From contig NC_045140.1 in the NCBI RefSeq assembly GCF_008831285.2, forward strand, positions 19,094,370 through 19,158,369: a stretch of 64,000 nt of DNA. Direction: 5' to 3'. Under the pieces are notes generated by a model. The model did no database searches and was not told where the DNA came from. It saw only the letters and a program-made list of their open reading frames with translations. Positions 1 to 12,000 of this stretch are shown here, in pieces. This stretch comes from Nymphaea colorata. Taxonomy: Eukaryota > Streptophyta > Magnoliopsida > Nymphaeales > Nymphaeaceae. Both the position numbers and the translations under genes were made by a program. The stretch's first letter is position 1, and each line of letters opens with the position of its first letter.

Positions 1-964
1 TTAGTTGGATCTGAACCCGGTAAAGGTAATACAAAGATCTGGATCTTTACCCGAGCCCGACCTTCCCTTTCTGCTGCCCCGTGGGTTGGGGGTCGGTGTG
101 CATCGTACGTTCACACGAAACACCTCTAGCGACAAAATTTGTTCACAAGATCTCAAAGTGGAAAAATTTGGATGACTTGTCCCTCTCATTGCCATGCATT
201 GATCTCAAAGAACAAGAGTGGTTTCGGGTGCAAAATTTACGTTTGTGTCCATCATCATTTGTCGAACGACATAGTCATCTGCAGCAATAATTTCACAAAA
301 CAATTCTACTTCATTGGACGTTGACATATTCGTTGTTAATATATAATAAAAGAACATTATTTTTTTGCGACTCATTAGTTCGAAAATGCTATCCTTTCAC
401 AAAAATTGCAGATATTATTATTAGAGCTATAATAAACATAACTATATCATGCTGCATGTACTTTTTTCTTTTATGGGATCAAATTTTTTTGATATTTTAA
501 TATTTTCTACTATGTGCAGTGGTTTTTTTCTTTAAAAACAAAAGTGGAGTGCTAGTTTCAACTTATTATAGTAACTCAAATTATGCTTCTTCTTAGAAGA
601 TATTTTATCTGAGTTTGACTGTAATTATGTTTAAACATGTGGCTTTTTTTTAACAAGTTCAGTGCAAAAATTCCTGTTAAGATGGTTGTTTTATTAAAGT
701 ATGATTTATTAGACGGAATTTGAATTAAGAACAAGGGAAAAAAGGAAGAGGAACCGCCCTCGTCGTGCCCTTGTAGGAAAAAAATGACGGGTGTAAGATC
801 ATAAAACCAACTTCTCTGCAAGAGCTTCTACGTCGCCCGAGGCTTCCCGAAGCCACTGCCCCATTCCTCCCTCGGTTGCTCCTCTTCGATTCTGCTCTCC
901 CATTCCCTCTCCCTGAGAGGGAAAGAAAAAAGTTTTGCGGTAGCGAACGGGAAATTGGTTCAAG
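1..964. other. 5' flank of the SDR gene; no gene recognised
   Basis: No reading frame in the first 800 bases resembles a known protein; the short ORFs of 60-80 codons have no recognisable domains. Bases from about 800 to 964 are richer in G+C and CT-rich, run directly into the first ATG of the downstream gene, and are the likely core promoter and 5' UTR. The boundary is inferred from composition only. Confidence 0.4.
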
Positions 965-3044
965 ATGGTCATCTCGCGTTATCTACGTTCACAATCAACA
1001 GCGGTCTCAAAACTGAGGTGGGAAGATTTCTCGTTCTCTCCGCTCGTGTGTGTTTTTCTCTCTCTATGGGCTTTTCATATTTAAGCAGTCATGTTATGGT
1101 GGTTCTATGTGAATTATTATGAACCGTGAGATGGGTCATTCTGATTCCGTTATGGGTTGTCATCTAATCTGAACTCTTAAGAGCGAGTTTACTTATAGCC
1201 TATCACCCAGATTGGAAATTTACGGTAAAATGATGGATTATGCTGCTTTCTTGGTGGTATGAATTGGACTCTCTTTCTGTTTGACCGATTTTTTCTTCTT
1301 CTTGGGAGTATGTTTGATGGACGTGCAAGGGCGTACTACGTATTCTTTGTAGTTTGTACGCTGTGTGGTTATTACACGTGGATCGGTACTTGCTAAATAT
1401 GGATCGAGATGTCATGCACTTTTTTCCTTTCTTATCATTCTTATTATCTCGGTAGAGAATGTGAACGGTTATTCCTCGCAGTAGGAGTATTGCATTATCT
1501 ATGTGCTTACTACCTTAAGCTAGTTCTTTCTCACGTCCCATGTAAATTCTGAGTTTAAATGTATACCAAATAAAAGAATGTTCTATTTCCCATTAGATGT
1601 CTGTTATTGGAAGTTCGTTCTTGCCCCTTTTCGATATTACTTTTCCTTCTGCTATAATTTTTCCGATTTAAGATTTGGCCCATTTGAGTTGAACTCAGTA
1701 TTGAGAACCTTAGACAAATTTCCTTGCATTACAACCATTCGGTCGAAAGTTTTCAATTGATGAGATCCTGAATGACATTTAGTCTGTGTCTACATTTTTT
1801 GATACAAAAGTTTCTTTAACTTTATGATAAGGGCACAACTTCGTGACGTTTCTCTTGTCTGTTTGAAGTCATGAAGTATTGTAAATGCTGTATAAATTAA
1901 TATAGTAGCCATCTTTATTACTTCTATGTACGATTAGTCTGCGCTTGATTCTTCGTGCTCTTTAACTTATGCTGCTTCCGAAAGCCTAGGTAATTCTTTT
2001 GTTATATTTTCTATTGTTTAGTTTGTATGTGCTTGTGTGTTTTCCATCATTTTCTCATTCATACGTGCAGCAATTTGAGAAGTTCATATAGAACCAGTAG
2101 ATTACTATCAGCAGGTCCTGACAATGTACAAGAGTCGGTCAAAGTTCAGGAAGCAGAAACTATAAATATGCCACCGCCTGCAACAGAAAAGGTGCTCTGT
2201 CTCCTCAACCTTAAAGAGCTTATTTGCTCATTTCTGATGATGAAGTTTGTTGTTTTTCTGCATGAATCTACTCTTGCTGCACCTTTTACTTCTTCTAACG
2301 TCTGGCTGGTTAGCTGTTTCAGTTACTTGTGTTGGGTGGAAGTGGATTTGTTGGTTCACATGTCTGCAAGGAAGCTCTAGGAAGGGGCTTGTCTGTATGT
2401 AGTCTCAACAGGTAGTCATCTGTGATCCTGTAATCCTCCTGATGAATTTTCAGCAATAGATTTGGCAATGGATTTTTATATCCTGAGCATTTACTCAAGA
2501 ACTCTTTAAGTCACTAGTTATCTAGGAGCGATGATCATATTTTTTTTACCCTATTTGTTTATCTATTGACAAAATAATAATACAAATTCAAGTGTGTACG
2601 CCATATATGTTGTCTATTCACTATTGTATATTTGTATGTATTATAGCACACACACATGTAGGTGCATAGACTCTCAGAGTTGCACACATTGAAACCACTA
2701 AGTCCTTAACTATTGTTAGTTCCGGAGAACAATTTATGCTAGATTGCCAGGCCATGGTGTCATTAAGGGTACTTCAGCTAGACCTCCCTTCTTTTGTTCT
2801 GGTTTAGATTCGTCTGTGACTCTGTGGCATATCTCTTAGTGGAAAATCAGAACCTATATGAATGATATTTTCAAATATATTTCGTTATAAAATTTCCCCT
2901 AGGATATTTTGTTATTTTTCTGTATTCTTCTTCTGGCAATCTTTCCAATACATACACAATTATCTAAATAAATATACACACACCCCCATACACACACACA
3001 CGCACGCAGACACACACACACACACACACATATATACATATATG

Positions 3045-3093
<49 letters not shown>

Positions 3094-6000
3094 CAATGAA
3101 ACACTAATATATGAAAAATTGTGCAAGTAAAAGGGATTATTCACAAGGCTATTAATAGATCACATAATCATAGTATCTAGGAGGATAAACTTTGAAGTTT
3201 GAAGTATGCCTAACTAGGACAACAGTTTATTGAAGTCCTTTCCTAGAGGTATTCAGTGGGCAAATAAAAGATTGGAGACCTATTCCATTGCCCTTTTAAG
3301 TGATGCCCTAATTGGCAGTTCAATACTATCTGGTCAATTTAGGATATTCTCTTTTTCCTAATGATGCCAATATCCAGCCAATGCCGGGTCCAAGGATGCA
3401 CCAATGATATGTCTGTCCACATATATGGTTACTGGGGCCATTGGTGCAGTTCAATGTTTCTAAACTTGCATTTTGAGTTTTAAAAGTACACAATATAATA
3501 GAATATGGAGATCTTGATGATGTTTAGGATTTAGATTCTAATGATTGGTCAATATTTGTTCTATGAATCTCTCTCCTTGGCCCTTTTCCATAATGTTTTG
3601 CATGAGCTAGGATATGCTTTAGCAATATCACCTATTATGCTAGAAATTCCATGTTCTATTGCAGCATAATCCAGGTTTTGGATTATCTTACACAAAGTCG
3701 CTATATAGTGGTTGGATTGCATTTGGTTAATGGCAACTGCAGTGTAAAAGCATCTTTCTATCTGCCTGATTTGTCTTTTACTTTTTATCTTTAGGTCTGG
3801 AAAGACATCTGTACGTGGTGCTTGGGCAGACAATATGACATGGTTCCAAGGTTTGTAATTATTACATATCCTCTATGTTTCAAACTTTCAACTATGGACC
3901 AAGTATAATGATATCCTTTCATCAGGAGACCTGCTTGTACCCGACTCACTTAAGGATGCCTTTGATGGAGTTACTGCTGTGGTACGTGATCCGCACTTAT
4001 CATTCTTCATTTGAAATGTCATTTAATCATGATGTCACTTAAGATAACATTGCTTCCTTTCCTTGGTTGAAGAAATTTTTACTGAATGTTCACTTTTTGG
4101 AAGTAAGTTTTCAAAATTTCTCACTATTTGTTTATACCATATTTGATGGTTCTTTCTGGTGAAAATGGACTATTGAGAAAGGTTTATATAATTACAGAAT
4201 CTTATTGCCAGTTTCTAGGAAGGCACGATTGCTAAATAAACAGGGTATTTATGATCAACTTAGGTAAGAAAGCATTTGTGAATGAAAAAAAGAGATTGGT
4301 CCTTCATGACATCGTACAGCTGAGACTATTTAATGGCAAAATGAGTGGTGTACCACTGTATCTTATTATTAGTTAGTTAACCATTTATAAAGTGTACGCA
4401 CAAGCTGTGGATAGAAAGTTGTTATGTATGCAAGATGAGAACCTGATCCAGTTTCTAGGAAGACCTGGTTAATGGTTAAACAGCGTATGCATGATTAACT
4501 GAGATAAAAAATAGATTGGACTTCCTTCGGCATCCCTGCAGCTAAGATTTGTTTGATGGCAAACTAGTTATGCAGGCTGTACTGTTAACCAGTCATAAAT
4601 TTGTAAATTGCACAAATAAGTCATAGGTAGGAAGTTATTTGATATATGGAAGATGAGACCTGCTGACTTGTGTCTTTGGAGTTTCTTGATCATCTCATAT
4701 AAAAGTTAGGGATTAAGTAAAATTCAAAGAGGTGCTGAGTGTATTTCATCAAGTTGCAAGTGTTCTTTTTTTATTATTGTGTTCCTGGAAGCTTAAGCTT
4801 CAATAACGTGCTTTTTGGCAATGATGTCACCTTCATTATTCAAGAGAGACAGTATATGTTATTTTGACCATTTTTAGGTATCTTGTGTTGGAGGCTTTGG
4901 CTCAAACTCTCATATGTATAAAATCAATGGAACTGCAAATATTAATGCTATTAGAGCTGCATCAGAAAATGGTAAGCTTTACTTATTCTTTGCAATGTTA
5001 CTCCTCTTCCATTTTCCCTTTTCTTCTGTTTGGCTTTTTGTGAGAACTTGTCTCTTTCATGAGATATGTATACATGACAATACCTGGAAATCTCATTTGT
5101 TGATATAAAAATACGCAAATTTTATGCTTGCTCAGCAATCATATTTTGAAGTTTAAGTGCACGGCTTGGGGAATAATAGAGGGGGGCTGTTTGTTCTCTT
5201 GGTTTGTCGGATCAATCTTGCTGTCATGAGCATCAGCTGTGTCTAAACCATTATGCATAAGTTATGATTTCTGATCATTATCAACTACTTCTAAACCTTC
5301 ATACTGCAAATATAGCACCAGAAGTTTCTCATGACATTTTATCCGTTTTATTACTATAAGTTATTAGCATCTCCATCATCTGAAGAAAAGTTTTCTAAAA
5401 CCATGCACATAAATGCACTTGCATAAGAGCATTTGACTATCATGGAAAAGTTATTATGGAAAGTTGTTGGGGAAACGAGGTCTTATTAATCAACCAATCA
5501 ATTGCTAATATTCACCTAACTGTTTATTTTTAGCTTCGTGAGAGTACCTAGAATTTGGTTTGGGTGGTATGAAGACTTTGATTGGATCTCTCTTGTTTCA
5601 TCAGTTGATTTTGAAAAGTCCGTGGTACTTTTTTCAGCAAATAATTTTCTATTTTTTTTTAAGCTTTCACTTGCTTTGAAATCTTCTGTTAGATGATCAA
5701 GCAAACATGGATATAGCTGAGTACAGTAAGTATTCATACTGTTACAATATTTGTCAGTGGTTTCCCACTCCCGGTGCCCCTCTTTCAGTTCTCATCTGTT
5801 GCTGGACCACCCCCGTCCCTCACCGCCCCCCCCCCCCCCCCCCCCCCCCGCTCCTTTTTTTAGCATACAAATAGATTCATCCACAAGATATTGGCATTGA
5901 TTTCAGTGGAAATTTGTACTAGGAGCAGATCATTTTGAATGGAGTATAAAATAGGGTTCGCATAATCTTTGTATACAGTATACAATATTTGTCTGATACT

Positions 6001-9000
6001 ACTATCTAGGCAAGAAAAGTGAGTTGTAGTGTGGTCAAACAATCTAAGGAACAAGGTGATGGGATTGAATCTTCCTCAGAGCTGTAGTCTAGGTGGCTCC
6101 GTATTGTGTTTCTTGCTGTGTTAAAGTTCTTCTGTTTGGTCTTCCCAAGAAAGCATCTTCTTAGGGCACTAGTCTTGTGCTTCTAAAAGGTTTTCTCCTT
6201 CTTTAGGTGTAAAAAGATTTGTCTACATCTCAGCTGCTGATTTTGGTTTGGCGAAATATTTGCTGCGAGGATATTACGAAGGAAAGGTGCTGTATGGTGC
6301 TTAAACTTTAAAGCTGTTAGATTAGTCATTTTCTTTCATTGTGATAATGAACTTAGAGCCACTATTTCTCTGTAGGTTTCCTGTACTTTCCATTCTTCTA
6401 TCAATTTACTGTTCCTTATTTTATGTGCTGAAAGCATGAAACCTAGTAAAGGTCAGTCTAACAGTTATGGACCATGAATGCAACTACAGAATGAATAATA
6501 ACTATAAAAAACATGCACTTGATTAGTTTATTTCTAAGAAACAACTTTTGTTTATTTTTTAGTGCTATGGAGTAATAGTTAGAATACTGAAGGAAATAGT
6601 CTACAATTAGCCAATCTTGATCCGGTTCAACTGATTTTGCTGATCCAGAACTGAGTCTTCTAGGGTTTAGTTGCATTTGAGTCAAATATTTTTGTCTCTT
6701 GACCCAGTCCCTTGGCCTTGACGATTTGAGTCAGCTCAGGCAATGCCCATGTCGATTTGCTGGTTTTGCCAGCTATGCTTTGTTGGATCTGCTTATATCA
6801 ACTAGAACTCTATTGTTTGCAGAAAGCAGCTGAAGCAGAACTACTTGCAAAATTTCCATATGGAGGTGAGCTTCTAAGACACTACCTTTTGCAGGTTTTA
6901 GGCACGCATAACTTGCTTAAGGCCATTTATTCTGCCAATGCATGCATAAATATGCTCCTGAAATATCCTTTTGCCTTTTGACTTTGAATTTTTTGATGCC
7001 TTACAACTTACGAGTTACAAGGTTGATTGGGGGATACTGGTGTGCGTGGCCTTTTTCTTTGATGCTGTAAAATTGCAGTTAGTGTTTGCAGTTTGGTGTC
7101 TATGTATTGGACAAAATCCCAATATCAGATGTTCTGTGCTGCAAAAATGTATTCTCAAAAAATGACAAATGGAAATGTGTTCAGACTTCTCGGCTGCTTT
7201 TGAGTTAGCTTGAAATGAAAGTTGACCTCCCAATCATGATAGATGCCCTCATTTCCACCATCCTCACGTATGAACAATGCAGGAGGAAATGAGGAAGTGT
7301 GATTCAAAATAGCATCAGGAACCTTTTTACTCAAATTAAAGCACCCATCTTGAGCCATTGAGATTGACGAACCACATCTGTTTGAATCATGAGGAACAAA
7401 ACATGCCCTAACATGTTTGACTCTGTGTATATGAGAGAATGCAAACTGAGAAGTGGGAATTCCTAGTTGAGGTTTGGGTCCTTGCAGTTGTCTAAGACTC
7501 TTAAGTTTCTATCAGGTTTGCCCATAGGGGCCTTATGCCTCTAAAGTTGATCTTTGCCATCTACTCTACCTGTTCAACTTCATCTCTTTATAGTGATCAT
7601 CGAAGACATTGTGCACAGCTGATCCTCTTGAGCAAGAATTCAAGAATGTATGGTCCATGAGCAAATCTGCTCATTATGGAACATCATTTCTTCTTGTAGA
7701 CATGGTAATTTGAAGGTATAATCTTGTTCTTGGAGTTGTCTTCACAAGGGAATATAGCAATAAGAATTTTGGTTTCCCACAATGGAAAAGAGTGGAGAAG
7801 TATCAGGATTTTAACAGCCTGTGAATATATATGTTGCGAGAGAGAGAGAGAGGCAGCAAAAAGTTGAAGTTCATTACGTGACCCTAATCTCTATTAAGAG
7901 ATTAGGGTTAGGGAAAATTACAAGAGAAGTCTACTAAAAATAACAAAACATTTAAAGAGATCCTCCCTAACTTCCTAATATTTCAGAAAACCCCTTTTTG
8001 TATCTTTAACACTCCCCCTCAAGCTGGAGCATATATATCAATCATGCTCAGCTTGTTACAACATCTCAGGAAACCGCCTATGGGAAGAGCTTTAGTGAGA
8101 ATATCTGCTACCTGATCTTCTGAGGAGACGTGAATAGTGCTAACAATTCCTTCTTGAACTAAATCCCAAATATAGTGGCAATCCACTTCAATGTGTTTAG
8201 TCCTCTCATGGAAGACAGGATTGTTAGCGATATATGTAGCTTCCTTGTTGTCACAATACATCTTCATTGGGAGATTCACTGAGACACCCAACTCTACAAG
8301 TAGTGATCTAACCCACGACATTTCAGCCGCAATTTGAGCCATAGCCCTATATTCCGACTCAGCACTAGAACGAGCCACAACATTCTGCTTCTTGCTCCTC
8401 CAGGAAATAAGATTACTGCCCACAAAGACACAAAAACCGGTAGTAGACTTCCTGTCATCTACAGATCCAGCATAATCAGCATCACTATACGCCTCGATGT
8501 CAACACATTCTCCTTTCTTGAACCATAGCCCCTTTCCCGGGGCTGATTTCAAGTATCTTACAATCATTAGAGCTGCATCCCAGTGAACTTTTCGGGGTTT
8601 TTCCATGAATTGGCTCAACTTATTTACAGCAAAGCTAATGTCGGGACGAGTGACAGTCAAATATAACAGTTTTCCTATCAGAGATCTGTAAGATCTAGAG
8701 TCAAACGGCTCTGAGTCATCATCATGTATATGAATGCGAGGATTCATGGGAAGTGTGGCAGGTTTAGCCCCCAATAGTCCCGTTTCCTGCAGAAGATCAA
8801 GAACATATTTCCTTTGAGACACTACAACTCCTTTATTACTACGAGCCACCTCAATACCAAGAAAATAACGAAGTTGTCCAAGGTCTTTCGTAACAAAGTG
8901 TTGCTGTAAAAACTCATTTGTTTGAGCTATCTCTTGATCATTTTCCCCTGTAAGAACAATATCATCCACGTAGACAATCAATATCACAAGTCCTGCTGAG

Positions 9001-12000
9001 CCTCGCTTGATAAACAATGAGTGATCAAGCTGGGAGCGAAATCCACACTTAGATAACACTTCAGTAAGCTTTTGGAACCATGCACGGGGACTCTGTTTGA
9101 GTCCATAAATAGCCTTCTTTAACTTGCATACCTTGGAACACTCCCCTTGTCGCTCAAAACCAGGTGGTTGCTGCATATAAACGATTTCAGAAAGGTCTCC
9201 ATACAGAAAGGCATTTTTTACATCCAATTGAAAAAGAGACCACTCTCGTTGGACAGCAAGAGAGATAATCAAGCGAATAGTGCCCAACCGGGCCATAGGC
9301 GAAAAGGTCTCAAAGAAGTCAACACCATAAGTGTGAGTATACCCTTTTGCGACAAGACGGGCCTTGAACCTTTCAACTGACCCATCAGAATGATACTTGA
9401 TGGTGAATACCCATCGTGAGCCAACCACATCACAGCGTGTTGGGGGGTCTACCAAATCCCAAGTCTCTCGAGAAAGAAGAGCATCCATTTCCTCCTGCAT
9501 AGCTTGTCGCCAACGTGTATCTAACAGGGCGTGATGGTGCGAGGACGGGATAACATGACTAGATAGAGCTTGATCAAACTGTACTAAGCGTGTACTCAGA
9601 TGAGCAGTAGAGACAAAATTAGATATAGGATGTAAGGTACACTGTCGCTTGCCCTTGCGAATAGCAATAGGGAGATCTGCTGCAGAATAGTCATCACTTA
9701 AACCTGAGTCAGTCTTATCAGTAGAGCTTACCTCTTGAGACGATGCTGGTGGACGGTTGAGAGAGGGACCTAGACGACGAGTGTAAACCAAAGGAGGCTC
9801 AAGAAAACGTTCATGTGACCTAGGTTGCGATGATGGAAATGACTCGAGTGACACTGGTGGAATAGGAAGAGGTATAGGTGCATGCATCTCAGATGAAGAG
9901 GGACTTGACGGAGGGAAATAAGGACGAGACTCAAAGAAGGTAACATCCGCACTGATAATGTCTTTCTTGGTCAAGAGATCAAAGCATTTGTATCCCTTTT
10001 GATTGGCTGAATAGCCAATAAAAATACATTTGATGGCTTGGGCAGCAAGTTTGCTTTTGTTCGGGCCTAGGATATGTGCAAAGCAAGTGCATCCAAAAAC
10101 TTTGGGAGGTAAATGAAATAATGAACGCCCTGGATATAAAATTTGAATTGGAATACGGTCTTGAATGGAGGAAGAGGGTAATCTATTAATGAGGTAACAC
10201 GCAGTAAGAATAACATCACCCCAAAAATAGGCAGGCATGTGAGAATGTAACATGAGGGTACGAGCTACGTTTAGGAGTTGCCGATGTTTGCGTTCGGCTA
10301 CACCATTCTGTTGGGACGTATGTGGACAAGTATATTGAGGTCGAATTCCATGGTCGGCATAAAACTGAAGTAGAATGCAAGACTTGAATTCAAGAGCATT
10401 ATCAGTGCGAATATTTTTGACAATGAGTTCAAACTGAGTTTTTATTTCCTTGATAAATTTTTGAAGAATACATATGACTTCAGATCTTTCCCTTAACAAG
10501 AAAACCCAACTGACTCTAGTAAAATCATCAACTAGAACAAGATAATATCGAAAACATGATCGAAAAGGAACCCGACTAGGACCCCATACATCCACATGAA
10601 TGAGATCAAAAGGACTCTGACTCGACGGACTCTGACTTGAAGGAAAGCTGCTCCGTGTATGCTTGCCCAACTGGCAGGCATCACATAAGAAGGACTCTGA
10701 TGCAGGAATATCTGGAAACATGCGACGAAGTTTTGGTACTGAAGGATGACCCAGTCTGAGATGCCATTGGAAGGGAGAAGGCTTGGAAGGGACTGAAGAT
10801 GCAGCAACATCAACTGGGATTGACAAAAAATAAAGGCCCTCACGCTCATGGCCGCCACCAATCATCTTCCCAGTTGGTAAGTCCTGAAAAGAACAAAAGT
10901 CAGATTCAAAAATGACTTTACATTGTAAGTCGATAGCTAGCTGTTTCACAGATATCAAATTGTAATAATGCCTAAACGTGGAAGGTAAATATCACCGCTA
11001 CCCAAAACAGGGGACAACTTGCCATCAGCCAGCTTAACATGCTGTGGTGTAGAAAATCTGACAAATGATGAAAAATTTTGTGGTTGATTACAACAATGTC
11101 TAGAAGCGCCCGAGTCTATCATCCATGTCATACCTGGATCAGCAGTAGGAGCACCAACAGAGAATGCTGAATCTACAACAGCGGCATTGGTAGATGTAGA
11201 GGTAGATGTAGAGGCAGACCTCTGAGCAAGAACACGATCATATTCATCCTTACTTAGGTTAAGGGAATATAACATAGATATAGAAGGATCAGTAGAAGAC
11301 TCAACCACAGATATTGTTGCCTTTGAATGAGTTGCTTGGGATGAAGAAGGACCTCTGCTTGTGGTGATTCTACCTCCACCACGTCCAGATGAAACATTAG
11401 ACCTGAGGTGAGGATGTTTGTCCCAACAACGATCCTCTAGATGACCAATTTTGCCACAATAAGAGCACTGAAATCTGCCACGTCCAGCACCACGGCCTGT
11501 ACCACGTCCCTAGTGCCTCCAAAAGAACTAGGGCCCCGTCCTCATGATATCACAAGTGCAGAGACTGGTGTGTCATGCGTAGTCTGAGAAAGAGTGGCTG
11601 CAAAACGACTCAGCCTATTATATGTGTCTGCTAAATCTGGAAGTTCACTGCCTGTTAGAATTTGAGACTTTGCCACAGAATATTCTGAAGATAGGCCAGA
11701 TAAAAACTTCGCCACCATACCAGTCTCAACGTGTGATGCATAACAATGCTGGCAAGGTGGACGAAGAGCCTTTAACCGTTCATATGCAGCAGTCAAAGTA
11801 GCAAAATATTGGGATAGGTCCTGATCCCCTTGTCGAATGTTACATAACTCCTCTTCTAGTTGTAGGATTTTGATTACATTAGTGGCATGCGAGTATGTCT
11901 TTCTCAAGAAAGACCACATATCCTTGGCCTTGGTATAATATGCAATAGTTGGGGCTATATGAGACTCCACACTATTCATAATCCAAGACATAACAATATA

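Noticed and set aside
2862-3144. ORFs on both strands over the compound microsatellite
   Set aside because: Dinucleotide repeats read as His-Thr and Tyr-Ile runs; no coding support.
3561-3833. 90-codon minus-strand ORF overlapping SDR exon 4
   Set aside because: Antisense shadow within an intron and exon of the SDR gene; no recognisable domain.
5826-5849. Poly(C) tract as a biological signal
   Set aside because: Intronic and homopolymeric, with likely length error; no structure beyond the run.
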